NCBI RefSeq assembly: GCF_023898865.1
Contig: NZ_JAGSOV010000053.1
Coordinates: forward strand, 56,323 to 120,322
From: Pseudonocardia humida
Lineage (GTDB): Bacteria > Actinomycetota > Actinomycetes > Mycobacteriales > Pseudonocardiaceae
Reading direction: 5' to 3'
DNA length: 64,000 nt
Shown: positions 29,048-37,124 of the stretch, piece by piece
Numbering within the stretch: position 1 is the stretch's first letter
Layout of the letters: the number at the start of each line of letters is the position of its first letter
Notes under the pieces: generated by a model
Seen by the model: only the letters and a program-made list of their open reading frames with translations
Database searches by the model: none
What the model was told of the DNA's origin: nothing
Position numbers and translations under genes: made by a program

Positions 29048-29146
29048 GGCCGACCGGGCCGGAGTCCGGGCCACGTCGCAGAGGCGAGGTGCCCGGCGCA
29101 GGGCCCGGAGGCCTTGCGCCGGGCACGCGGGCCCTGCGAGGTGCGG

Positions 29147-31039
29147 CTAGGAGGCCGCCAGCTCGACCTCGTCGGTCGACGGCTGGGCGAACTGGGCCGC
29201 GTGCAGCTGCGCGTACCGGCCCGCCCCGTGCACCAGCTGGGTGTGGGTGCCGTGCTCGACGATCCGGCCGTGCTCCAGCACCAGGATCTGGTCGGCGGCG
29301 CGGATGGTGGACAGCCGGTGCGCGATGACCACCGCCGTGCGCCCGGTGAGGGCCTCGGCCAGCGCCTCCTGCACCGCGGCCTCCGAGGTGGAGTCGAGGT
29401 GGGCGGTGGCCTCGTCGAGCACGACGATCCGCGGCCGGGCCAGCAGCACCCGGGCGATGGTCAGCCGCTGGCGCTCGCCGCCGGAGAGCCGGTAGCCGCG
29501 CTCGCCGACGACCGTCTCGAGGCCGTCGGGCAGGGAGCGGATCAGCTCGGCGAGCCGGGCGCGCTCCAGCGCGTCCCACAGGTCGGTCTCGGTGGCCTCC
29601 GGGCGGGCCAGGAGCAGGTTGGCCCGGATGGTGTCGTGGAAGAGGTGGCCGTCCTGGGTGACCATGCCGATCGCGCCGCGCAGCGAGTCGAACGACAGGT
29701 CGCGGACGTCGACCCCGCCGATGCGCACGGTGCCCGCGTCGGCGTCGTAGAGGCGGGGCAGCAGCTGGGCGATCGTGGACTTGCCGGCGCCGGAGGACCC
29801 GACCAGCGCGACCATCCGGCCGGGCTCGGCGCGGAACGTCACCCCGTGCAGGACCTGCTCGCCGCCGCGCGTGTCGAGCTGGGCGACGTCCTCCAGGGAG
29901 GCCAGCGAGACCCGGTCGGCGGAGGGGTAGGCGAAGTCGACGCCGTCGAACTCCAGCCCGAGCGGGCCCTCCGGCAGCGCGACCGGGTGCTCCGGCTCGG
30001 CGATCAGCGGCTGCAGGTCGAGCACCTCGAACACCCGCTCGAAGCTGACCAGCGCGCTCATCACCTCGACGCGGGCGCTGGCCAGCGCGGTGAGCGGGGC
30101 GTAGAGGCGGGTCAGCAGCAGGGCCAGCGCCACGACGTCGCCGGCGGCCAGCCCGCCGGTGATCGCCAGGTAGCCGCCGACGCCGTAGACCAGCGCCAGC
30201 GCGAGCGCCGACACCAGGGTCAGCGCGGAGACGAATACCCACTGGACCATCGCGGTGCGCACGCCGATGTCGCGCACGCGGGCGGCGCGGGCCACGAACT
30301 CGCGCGTCTCCTCCGCGGGCCGGCCGAACAGCTTGATCAGCGTGGCGCCCGGGGCGGAGAAGCGCTCGGTCATCTGGTCGCCCATGGCGGCGTTGTGGTC
30401 GGCGCCCTCGCGCTGGATCGAGGCCAGCGTGCGCCCGATCCGCCGGGCCGGGATGACGAACACCGGCAGCAGCACCAGCGCCAGCAGCGTGACCTGCCAG
30501 GACAGCGTGACCATCACGGCGAGGGTCAGGACCAGGGTGACGACGTTGCCGACGACGCCGGACAGCGTGTCGCTGAACGCCCGCTGGGCCCCGATGACGT
30601 CGTTGTTGAGCCGGCTGACCAGCGCCCCGGTGCGAGTGCGGGTGAAGAAGGCGACCGGCTGGCGCTGGACGTGGTCGAACACCGCGGCGCGCAGGTCGAG
30701 GATGAGGCCCTCGCCCAGCGAGGCCGACAGCCAGCGCTGCAGGATGCCGCCCGCGGCCTCGACTACCGCGATCCCCGCGATCAGCGCGGCCAGCACCACC
30801 ACGACCGAGACCGGACCGCCGCCGACGATCGTGTCGACCACCCGGCCCGCGAGCACCGGGGTGGCCACTGCCAGCACCGCGCCGACCACACTGACCAGGA
30901 GGAACGTCACGACCTGGGTGCGGTGCGGGCGGGCGAACGCCGCGATGCGGCGCATCGTGGCCATCGAGAACGGACGTCTCTCGCCGGTGTCGTGCGAGGC
31001 CCGGTACATCTCGCTCCAGGCCACCATTTCCATGCTCAT
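29147..31039 (-). CDS. ABC exporter half-transporter (membrane + ATPase)
   Basis: A 630-residue fused exporter. The membrane domain has about six helices between residues 45 and 330 (VVTFLLVSVVGAVLAVATPV first). The ATPase has Walker A GSSGAGKST, Q-loop VTQDGHLF, signature LSGGERQR, Walker B VVLDEATAHLD and H-loop AHRLST. I chose ATG at 31039 (MSMEMVAW) because GGAG lies 7 bases upstream; an earlier start at 31195 adds an Arg-rich tail that crosses the promoter-like element. Heterologous or homodimeric multidrug/lipid export is the family role; substrate unknown. Ends 99 bases from the regulator gene at 28430. Confidence 0.93.
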   Translation of the reverse strand: MSMEMVAWSEMYRASHDTGERRPFSMATMRRIAAFARPHRTQVVTFLLVSVVGAVLAVATPVLAGRVVDTIVGGGPVSVVVVLAALIAGIAVVEAAGGILQRWLSASLGEGLILDLRAAVFDHVQRQPVAFFTRTRTGALVSRLNNDVIGAQRAFSDTLSGVVGNVVTLVLTLAVMVTLSWQVTLLALVLLPVFVIPARRIGRTLASIQREGADHNAAMGDQMTERFSAPGATLIKLFGRPAEETREFVARAARVRDIGVRTAMVQWVFVSALTLVSALALALVYGVGGYLAITGGLAAGDVVALALLLTRLYAPLTALASARVEVMSALVSFERVFEVLDLQPLIAEPEHPVALPEGPLGLEFDGVDFAYPSADRVSLASLEDVAQLDTRGGEQVLHGVTFRAEPGRMVALVGSSGAGKSTIAQLLPRLYDADAGTVRIGGVDVRDLSFDSLRGAIGMVTQDGHLFHDTIRANLLLARPEATETDLWDALERARLAELIRSLPDGLETVVGERGYRLSGGERQRLTIARVLLARPRIVVLDEATAHLDSTSEAAVQEALAEALTGRTAVVIAHRLSTIRAADQILVLEHGRIVEHGTHTQLVHGAGRYAQLHAAQFAQPSTDEVELAAS

Positions 31040-31110
31040 CGGGTGCTCCCTCCGTGCGGCGAGTCTGGACCCGACCACCGACAGTTCCGGTTCGTGCCGT
31101 CCGGCCACGA

Positions 31111-31141
31111 CGCTAAGACGTGAAGCTGACTTGAGGTCAAG
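31111..31141 (-). promoter_or_regulatory. Candidate MerR-like promoter for the ABC exporter
   Basis: On the minus strand TTGACC (31140-31135) is followed after 18 bases by TTAGCG, about 70 bases upstream of the exporter start. CTTGA and TCAAG (31130-31141) form a dyad overlapping the -35. This layout recalls MerR-family promoters, but no MerR gene is adjacent; a plain sigma-70 promoter is also possible. Confidence 0.4.
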
Positions 31142-31262
31142 GTCAGCGTCGAACGGGTGTCGAGGGGTAGGACGGGCGGGGAGGGCGGAACTCATCGGCC
31201 CCGATGATCACCGCGAGTGGATGGTCGTTGACCAGCGGTAGTCGATCTGCTCCACTACTCCG

Positions 31263-31934
31263 ATGGGTGACGCCGATGTGGTGAATGCCGTGCCTGTAGT
31301 AGGCCAACCGCTCGCATTCGGCATCGGCTTCGTGGTCCTCCTGCTGGTGGTGTTCACCGGTACGTGGGCGGGCTCGTTGGTGACCGTGGCGCACGAGAGC
31401 GGCCACATCGTCGGCGCACTGCTGACCCTGCGCGACCACGCGGGCTTCCAGCTCAACGACGACGGCAGCGCCTTCACGACCGTGTCCAGGTCGCGCTGGA
31501 GCTTCGGCGGGCTGATCGCGGCGTTCGCCGGCTACCCGCTGCCGCCGCTGCTCGGGCTCGGCGGGGCCGCCGTGGTCGCCGACGGCAACGCGTGGGCGGT
31601 GCTGTGGAGCGCGCTCGCCCTGCTGGTCTGGGCGTTCATGCAGGCAGCGAACGCGCTGGCGAACGCGGTCACGCTGCTGGCCTCGATCGGTGTCGGGTGG
31701 GTGGCGCTGACCGGGAGCCCGGAGCTGAAGGCGGCGATCGCCGTCGGCCTGGTCTGGCTGATGCTGATCGGTGGGGCGCTCGACTCGACCACCCGGCTCA
31801 GCCGGGCCGCGAAGAGCGACGCCGAGTACATGTCCCGCTGGACGCTCGTCCCCCGGATCGCCTGGCACGGCATCTGGGCGCTGATCGGTGTGCTCTGCCT
31901 CTGGTTCGGCGCGAGCTGGCTGCTGGTCGGCTGA
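31263..31934 (+). CDS. M50-like membrane metallopeptidase homologue
   Basis: A 223-residue membrane protein with the zinc-binding HExxH as VAHESGHIVGALL near residue 45, in a hydrophobic segment, and about six predicted helices. The layout fits Peptidase_M50B-type proteins of actinobacteria. An aspartate late in the protein (LIGGALDSTTRL) could be the third ligand. No Shine-Dalgarno precedes ATG at 31263; in-frame GTG codons at 31278/31281 are alternatives. It lies alone between the exporter and the permease. Peptidase activity is inferred from the motif only. Confidence 0.75.
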   Translation: MGDADVVNAVPVVGQPLAFGIGFVVLLLVVFTGTWAGSLVTVAHESGHIVGALLTLRDHAGFQLNDDGSAFTTVSRSRWSFGGLIAAFAGYPLPPLLGLGGAAVVADGNAWAVLWSALALLVWAFMQAANALANAVTLLASIGVGWVALTGSPELKAAIAVGLVWLMLIGGALDSTTRLSRAAKSDAEYMSRWTLVPRIAWHGIWALIGVLCLWFGASWLLVG

Positions 31935-31971
31935 CGGCGGCGCCGGGGCGGGTGCGGGGAGCGGCTTGTTT

Positions 31972-31986
31972 CAAGCGGTCCGCTTG
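31972..31986. promoter_or_regulatory. CAAGCGG-T-CCGCTTG palindrome
   Basis: A perfect 15-base palindrome (7-bp arms) lies 38 bases after the M50-like gene and 130 bases before the permease start, in an otherwise unremarkable 181-base gap. The form suits a TetR-type operator, but no regulator gene is next to it. Confidence 0.4.
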
Positions 31987-32115
31987 TGGACAACTCCGCT
32001 CCGACCGCCGCGTCCGACGGTGGTCCGTCGGGAAGGTCTGACAGGGTGTGCTCGTCCGGGTGATCCCGGGCGCCGCCCGTCGCCACCCGACCCGCCGGAC
32101 CGCCGAGGAGCAGCC

Positions 32116-33504
32116 GTGACGACCACCGAACGCCCCCAGCGCGGGCGCGGCACCGCCATCGGAGAGGGGGTGACCTGGCTCGCCCGGTGGAGCCTGCGGA
32201 TCGCGCTGGTCGGCCTGGGCCTGTGGATCCTGACCTGGGTGATCGGCTCCCTGTGGTCGATCGTGCTGCCGCTGCTGCTGGCCACGCTGCTGGCCACCGT
32301 GCTGTGGCCGCCGACGCGGTGGCTGCGCCGGCACAAGTTCCCGCCCGCGGCCGCGGCGGCCGCGGTGCTGCTGGGCGGGCTGCTCGTGCTGGCCGGGCTG
32401 GTCGCCCTGATCGTCGTCTCGGTGGCCGGCAACATCGACCAGATCTCGCAGAGCGCGGTCGGCGGCGTCCAGGCCATCCAGGACTGGCTGTCCGGACCGC
32501 CGCTCAACCTCCAGCAGACCCAGCTCGACACCGCGCTGAACACGGTCACCCAGCAGCTGCAGTCCAGCATCTCGACGATCTCCTCCGGAGTGCTCACCGG
32601 GGTCTCCACGGTGGCCAACGGCGTGATCAACACCCTGCTCACGCTGGTCATCGCGTTCTTCCTGATCAAGGACGGCCCGCGGTTCCTGCCGTGGGTGCGC
32701 GCCACCGTCGGCGAGGGCACCGGCGGGCACCTGGTCGAGGTGACCAGGCGGGTCTGGAAGACCCTCGGCGACTTCATCCGCACCCAGGCCATCGTCAGCC
32801 TGGTCGACGCGGTCCTGATCGGGGCCGGGCTGCTGATCCTCGGGGTGCCGCTGGCCATCCCGCTGGCCGTGCTCACGTTCCTCGGCGGCTTCGTGCCGAT
32901 CATCGGGGCGATCGTCGCCGGTGTGCTCGGCGTGCTGGTCGCCCTGGTCAGCAACGGGTTCACCACCGCGCTGATCGTGCTGGCGATCATCATCGCCGTG
33001 CAGCAGCTGGAGGGCAACGTGCTGCAGCCGATGCTGCAGTCGCGCAGCCTCGGGCTGCACGCCGTGGTGGTGCTGCTCGCGGTCACGGCGGGCAGCACGC
33101 TCTACGGCATCGCGGGTGCCTTCCTGGCGGTGCCCGTGGCCGCCGCCGTCGCGGTGGTGCTGCGCTACCTCAGCGAGCGGGCGGACGCCTGGGTGGCCGG
33201 CGGTCCGGGACCGGCCGTCGGCCCGCCGCTGGAGGTCCTGGGAGTGATGCCCGCGGTGCAGGGCGCGCAGGGGCCCGAGGCCACCGTGCCGGGGAACGAC
33301 CGCGGTCCGGCCGGGCCCGGCCCGGGCGACCCCACCTCCGACGACCCCGACCCCGACGCCCCCGACGCGAGCGACCCGGACGCCGACATGAGCCTGGTCG
33401 ACCCCGGCGCGGGCGGCCACCGCTCGCCCGACGACGACCCGCACGTGCGCACGGACCACGACGGGCGCAGGGAGCAGACCACGCGCGGAGAGGGAGAGCG
33501 ATGA
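32116..33504 (+). CDS. AI-2E family (PerM) transporter
   Basis: A 462-residue membrane permease. Eight or so helices are predicted: paired helices at the N-terminus (WSIVLPLLLATLLATVLWPP; AAAVLLGGLLVLAGLVALIVV), an extracytoplasmic segment (residues 95-165), and the family core NTLLTLVIAFFLIKDG, FLGGFVPIIGAIVAGVLGVLV, LEGNVLQPMLQSRSLGLH. The C-terminal tail (about 365-462) is cytoplasmic, Asp/Pro-rich and unusual in length. GTG at 32116 follows GAGGAG. ATGA overlap with the 74-residue gene downstream. Function in actinomycetes is unproven; some homologues are Na+/H+ antiporters, so quorum export should not be assumed. Confidence 0.88.
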   Translation: MTTTERPQRGRGTAIGEGVTWLARWSLRIALVGLGLWILTWVIGSLWSIVLPLLLATLLATVLWPPTRWLRRHKFPPAAAAAAVLLGGLLVLAGLVALIVVSVAGNIDQISQSAVGGVQAIQDWLSGPPLNLQQTQLDTALNTVTQQLQSSISTISSGVLTGVSTVANGVINTLLTLVIAFFLIKDGPRFLPWVRATVGEGTGGHLVEVTRRVWKTLGDFIRTQAIVSLVDAVLIGAGLLILGVPLAIPLAVLTFLGGFVPIIGAIVAGVLGVLVALVSNGFTTALIVLAIIIAVQQLEGNVLQPMLQSRSLGLHAVVVLLAVTAGSTLYGIAGAFLAVPVAAAVAVVLRYLSERADAWVAGGPGPAVGPPLEVLGVMPAVQGAQGPEATVPGNDRGPAGPGPGDPTSDDPDPDAPDASDPDADMSLVDPGAGGHRSPDDDPHVRTDHDGRREQTTRGEGER

Positions 33505-33725
33505 GCGCAGTCGAGGAGATCCTGGCCCCGATCGTGATGTCGTGGCTCGCGGGCAAGTTCGGTGGGAAGGCGTCCGAAGCGGGCGGCGCGTCCGGCGGCC
33601 TCGGCGACCTGCTGGGCGGGGTGCTCGGCTCGGTCCTCTCCGGTGGAGCGGCGGGCGGATCCGGTTCCGGCGCGGGTGGGCTCGGGGATCTGCTCGGCGG
33701 GCTGCTCGGGAGCGGGCGGAAGTAG
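33501..33725 (+). CDS. Small Gly/Leu-rich protein coupled to the permease
   Basis: A 74-residue protein (MSAVEEILAPIVMSWLAGKF, then LGDLLGGVLGSVLSGG and LGDLLGGLLGSGRK). The helical Gly-zipper-like LGDLLGG repeats resemble YidB/DUF937-type low-complexity tails, and the ATG overlaps the permease stop (ATGA), so it is a true gene. It could be a membrane-associated partner of the permease. No enzyme motif. Confidence 0.7.
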   Translation: MSAVEEILAPIVMSWLAGKFGGKASEAGGASGGLGDLLGGVLGSVLSGGAAGGSGSGAGGLGDLLGGLLGSGRK

Positions 33726-33863
33726 ACGTTCGGAGCGGTTGAGGCGAACGGCGCGGTGAGCCGACCAGCGAAACCGCGCACACCTGGCCGTTGCCGCGCA
33801 CACCGCCCGACATGTGCGTCGTGCCCACGAGGTGTGCGTGGTGGCCGTGAACCGGGCCCGACC

Positions 33864-34529
33864 TCACACCACCACCCGCATCGGCCGGCCCCGCTCGTCC
33901 ACCTCCCCGCCCAGCACCTCGGCCCGCCCCGTCGCCCACCGCTGCGCGGTCCACGCCACCGCGAGCGCGTCGAGCAGGTCGTCGAGCCCGGGGCCGGTGG
34001 GGAGGTCGGCCAGCGCGAGGGCCGGGTCGACCCAGCGGGCCAGCGCGGCGATCCGCTGCCCGGCGCCGCGCGGCGACCTCTTGCCGGTGAACGCGACGTC
34101 GGGGGCCAGCCGCCGGAACGACAGCTCGGGGTGGGCCTCGACCACGCCGTCGGGCAGGTCGACGGCGTCCCACTCGGCGATCTTCGGGCCGATGTGGAAG
34201 GTCTGCAGGCTCACGGCGCGGCCGGTGAGGGCGCGGGCGACGGCGCAGGCCTCGGGGTGGGTGGGGGCGGCCAGCACCGGGCGGGGCGGGGCCGGGAACA
34301 CCGACGAGCGGGCGGGCCCGAGGGCGCGGGCGGCCAGGACGTCGCACTCGCGGCGCCCGCCCTCGGGGCCGCCGGTGGGCAGGCCGAGGGGGATGTCGAC
34401 GCCGACGGCGGCACACCCCGCGGTGGCCGCGAGCACGTCAGCGGCGGTGTCGGCGGTGCGCCAGCGCACCTCGCCCGGCCGGACGACGACGATCACCCAG
34501 CCGCCGCGGGCCCCGTCCACCCCGGCCAC
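33864..34529 (-). CDS. DUF429-domain protein
   Basis: A 221-residue protein of the DUF429 family (RNase H-like fold predicted). Typical features are the N-terminal VAGVDGARGGWVIVVV strand, AVGVDIPLGLP, RECDVLAARALG, FHIGPKIAEWD, VEAHPELSFR, FTGKRSPRGAGQR and a C-terminal DDLLDALAVAWTAQRW. The conserved acidic residues suggest a metal-dependent nuclease-like site, unproven. GTG at 34529 places the first strand at the N-terminus. Divergent from rpiB with only 27 bases between, so the two promoters overlap. Confidence 0.85.
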   Translation of the reverse strand: MAGVDGARGGWVIVVVRPGEVRWRTADTAADVLAATAGCAAVGVDIPLGLPTGGPEGGRRECDVLAARALGPARSSVFPAPPRPVLAAPTHPEACAVARALTGRAVSLQTFHIGPKIAEWDAVDLPDGVVEAHPELSFRRLAPDVAFTGKRSPRGAGQRIAALARWVDPALALADLPTGPGLDDLLDALAVAWTAQRWATGRAEVLGGEVDERGRPMRVVV

Positions 34530-34556
34530 CGGGTCGATAGGGCAGGATCGTCCGCC

Positions 34557-35030
34557 GTGCGCGTCTACCTCGGCTCCGACCACGCGGGTTTCGAGCTCAA
34601 GTCCCACCTGCTGACCCACGTCGCCAGTCTGGGCCACGAGCCGATCGACGTCGGCCCGGCGGCCTACGACCCCGAGGACGACTACCCGGCCTTCTGCATC
34701 GCCACCGGTCTGGCCGTGCTGGCCGAGCCGGGCAGCCGGGGGATCGTCATCGGCGGCTCGGGCAACGGCGAGCAGATCGCCGCCAACGAGGTCGTCGGCA
34801 TCCGCGCGGCGCTGGCCTGGAGCGTGGAGACCGCGCGCCTGGCCCGGCTGCACAACGACGCCCAGGTGGTGGCGATCGGCGCCCGCATGCACACCGCCGA
34901 GGAGGCCGAGGACATCGTCGCGGCCTTCCTGGCCACGGACTTCTCCGGCGAGGAGCGCCACGCCCGGCGCATCGCCCTCCTCGACGAGTACGAGCGCACC
35001 CGGGTCCCCCCGGCGCTGCCGCCGGCCTGA
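34557..35030 (+). CDS. rpiB: Ribose-5-phosphate isomerase B
   Basis: A 157-residue RpiB/LacAB isomerase interconverting ribose-5-phosphate and ribulose-5-phosphate in the pentose phosphate pathway. Diagnostic parts are YLGSDHAGFELK, PIDVGPAAYDPEDDYP and GSGNGEQIAANEV; in the last, the serine position is typical of the actinobacterial branch. GTG at 34557 begins VRVYLGSDHAG. In mycobacteria rpiB (Rv2465c) lies between Rv2466c and a nei gene; here nei follows directly but the Rv2466c homologue is 20 kb away. Confidence 0.95.
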   Translation: MRVYLGSDHAGFELKSHLLTHVASLGHEPIDVGPAAYDPEDDYPAFCIATGLAVLAEPGSRGIVIGGSGNGEQIAANEVVGIRAALAWSVETARLARLHNDAQVVAIGARMHTAEEAEDIVAAFLATDFSGEERHARRIALLDEYERTRVPPALPPA

Positions 35031-35147
35031 CGCGAGCGCGCGCGGCCCCCTGCGGGCTGTGCGAGCATCCGGGGGAACCGACCCGCCGACGTCCGCGGGC
35101 CGCCACCCCGCCGGCGGCCCCACGTCCCGGCACGATCGAGGTCGAGG

Positions 35148-35966
35148 ATGCCGGAAGGCCACACCCTGCACCGCCTGGCGCGGCTGCACCGCCGCCGCTA
35201 CCGCGGCCACCCGATCGCCGTGAGCAGCCCGCAGGGCCGCTTCGCCACCAGCGCCGAGGTGCTCGACGGCCGGGTGCTGGAGCGCACCGAGGCGCACGGC
35301 AAGCACCTGTTCCACCACTACGGGCCCGACCTCGTGCTGCACGTGCACCTCGGGCTGTACGGCACCTTCTCCGACGTGCCCCGCCCGGTCGAGCCGCCGC
35401 GCGGGCTGGTCCGGCTGCGCCTGGTCGGTCCCAGCCACTTCGCCGACCTGCGCGGCCCGACGGCCTGCGAGCTGATCTCCGACGTCGAGGCGGCGGCCAT
35501 CCACGCCCGCCTGGGCGCCGACCCGCTGCGCCGCGACGCCGACCCGGAGCGGGCGTGGGCGCGGATCTCCCGGTCGCGGGCGCCGCTGGCCACGCTGCTG
35601 ATGGACCAGAGCGTGATCGCCGGTGTCGGCAACGTCTACCGGGCGGAGGCGCTGTTCCGCCACGGGCTCGACCCGCTGCTTCCGGGCCGGGCCCTGCGCC
35701 GCGAGCAGTGGGACGCGCTGTGGGCCGACCTGGTCGCCCTGCTGCGCGAGGGCGTGCGCCGCGGCAAGATCGAGACGTTGCGCCCCGAGCACGACCCGCG
35801 GCTGCTGGCCCCGCCCGACCGGGGCGCCGTGTGCGCGCGGCGGGTCTACGCCTACCGCCGCACCGGGCAGCCCTGCCTGGTGTGCGGCACGCCGATCGCG
35901 CACTCCGAGCACCTGGCCCGCAACCTGTTCTGGTGCCCCACCTGCCAGCCGGCGGCCGCGGCCTGA
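35148..35966 (+). CDS. nei: Endonuclease VIII-like DNA glycosylase (Fpg/Nei family)
   Basis: A 272-residue DNA glycosylase/AP lyase that excises oxidised pyrimidines. The N-terminus MPEGHTLHRLA gives Pro2 as nucleophile and Glu3; the beta-clam lysine is in GKHLFHHYG; the H2TH core reads MDQSVIAGVGNVYRAEALF. The C-terminal zinc finger is CLVCGTPI...FWCPTCQ. Length is normal. It is 117 bases after rpiB in the same direction, matching mycobacterial order. It converges closely with the hydrolase gene ending at 35969. Confidence 0.94.
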   Translation: MPEGHTLHRLARLHRRRYRGHPIAVSSPQGRFATSAEVLDGRVLERTEAHGKHLFHHYGPDLVLHVHLGLYGTFSDVPRPVEPPRGLVRLRLVGPSHFADLRGPTACELISDVEAAAIHARLGADPLRRDADPERAWARISRSRAPLATLLMDQSVIAGVGNVYRAEALFRHGLDPLLPGRALRREQWDALWADLVALLREGVRRGKIETLRPEHDPRLLAPPDRGAVCARRVYAYRRTGQPCLVCGTPIAHSEHLARNLFWCPTCQPAAAA

Positions 35967-35968
35967 GC

Positions 35969-36670
35969 TCAGCCGCAGAGCAGGTCGGCCAGCTCGGCCG
36001 GGGCGGTGACCATGGCGTCGTGGCCGGTGGGCAGCGAGTCGAAGCGCCACGCGGGATCGGTGGCCGCGGCGTCGGCGAACCCGGCGAAGCTGTCCGGCCC
36101 CGGCTTGTCGGTGCAGTGCACGTAGCGGCGGGGCAGGTCGGGCGGGGCGATGTCGGGCAGCGCGTCGGCGAGCCCGCCGACCGGGTGCGGGCGCAGCCGC
36201 GGGCCCAGCCAGGCCCGGTCGTCGGGGTCGGTCACCGCCCAGCCGTCCATGGCCGCGTCCGGGTCGAGCACGATCCGCCCGGCCGCGTCGACCAGCCGCT
36301 CGAAGTGCTCCCGGCGCTGCGGGCTGAGCAGGTCGAACACCGACTCGCCCCGGCCCGGTACGAACGAGTCGAGGTGCACCAGCTCGCGGATGCGCTCGCC
36401 GGCCCGCTGCGCCACCCCGGTGATCACCGCCCCGGACGAGCTGTGCCCGACGAGCACGACGTCGCGCAGGTCGTCGAGCTCGAGCACGGCCAGCACGTCG
36501 CGCACGTGGGTGGCCAGCCCGGTGTGCGGGCGGGCCAGGTGCGCGCGGTCGCCGAGGCCGGTGAGGGTGGGCGCGTGCACCTCGTGGCCGCGCTCGCGCA
36601 GCAGCGGCGCGACCCGCCGCCAGCACCACCCGCCGTGCCACCCGCCGTGGACCAGCACGAACGTCGTCAT
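35969..36670 (-). CDS. Alpha/beta hydrolase (esterase/salicylate-esterase-like)
   Basis: A 233-residue hydrolase. FVLVHGGWHGGWCW carries the oxyanion HGG, the nucleophile serine is in VLVGHSSSGAVI, an acid lies in the C-terminal half and the histidine in LPTGHDAMVTAPAEL. This arrangement matches small plant-type MES/HNL and bacterial esterases. ATG at 36670 overlaps the NTF2-like gene by four bases, so it is the last gene of the P450 operon (38324 to 35969). The substrate is probably linked to the P450 product; identity unknown. Confidence 0.88.
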   Translation of the reverse strand: MTTFVLVHGGWHGGWCWRRVAPLLRERGHEVHAPTLTGLGDRAHLARPHTGLATHVRDVLAVLELDDLRDVVLVGHSSSGAVITGVAQRAGERIRELVHLDSFVPGRGESVFDLLSPQRREHFERLVDAAGRIVLDPDAAMDGWAVTDPDDRAWLGPRLRPHPVGGLADALPDIAPPDLPRRYVHCTDKPGPDSFAGFADAAATDPAWRFDSLPTGHDAMVTAPAELADLLCG

Positions 36671-37095
36671 GACCGGCGGCGCGGGTCGGCGGGCGGGAAG
36701 TCGGCGTGGCGGTGCACGAGGTACCAGCGGCCCTCGACGCGGCGCAGCACGTGGGTGACGCGCAGCCGCATCAGCGCCGGCTCGCCGCCGTCCACGCGGA
36801 CCGTGCCCTCCTCGGTGCCGACGGTCACCGCGAGGTCGCCGTCGGCGTGCACCAGGTCGTTGCGCGGCACCAGGGCACCGTCGGAGAACCGGCTGCCCAC
36901 CCAGGTGAACGTGCCCGTGACGGCGTCGTTCCCGCGCTCGACCGGTCCCCACGCGCCGTAGAGCGTGACGTCGTGGCCGGGGGCCCAGAGCGCGGCGTAC
37001 GGGGCGGGGTCGCCCGACCCGATCGCGGCCAGCGCGGCCGCCACGCGCCCCAGTGCGGTGTCCAGGCCCTCCGGCACCGTCGTCGATCCGTTCAT
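36667..37095 (-). CDS. NTF2-like (SnoaL/DUF4440) small protein
   Basis: A 142-residue cone-shaped alpha+beta protein: GRVAAALAAIGSGDPAPYAALWAPG, then WVGSRFSDGALVP and RVTHVLRRVEGRWYLVHRHADFP, the standard NTF2-like ending. Such proteins bind small hydrophobic substrates or act as cyclases/isomerases. It lies 29 bases after the P450 stop and overlaps the hydrolase by ATGA. Probably acts on the same small molecule. Confidence 0.85.
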   Translation of the reverse strand: MNGSTTVPEGLDTALGRVAAALAAIGSGDPAPYAALWAPGHDVTLYGAWGPVERGNDAVTGTFTWVGSRFSDGALVPRNDLVHADGDLAVTVGTEEGTVRVDGGEPALMRLRVTHVLRRVEGRWYLVHRHADFPPADPRRRS

Positions 37096-37124
37096 GCCGC
37101 CCTCCTCCCCGGGGACCGGCGCGG

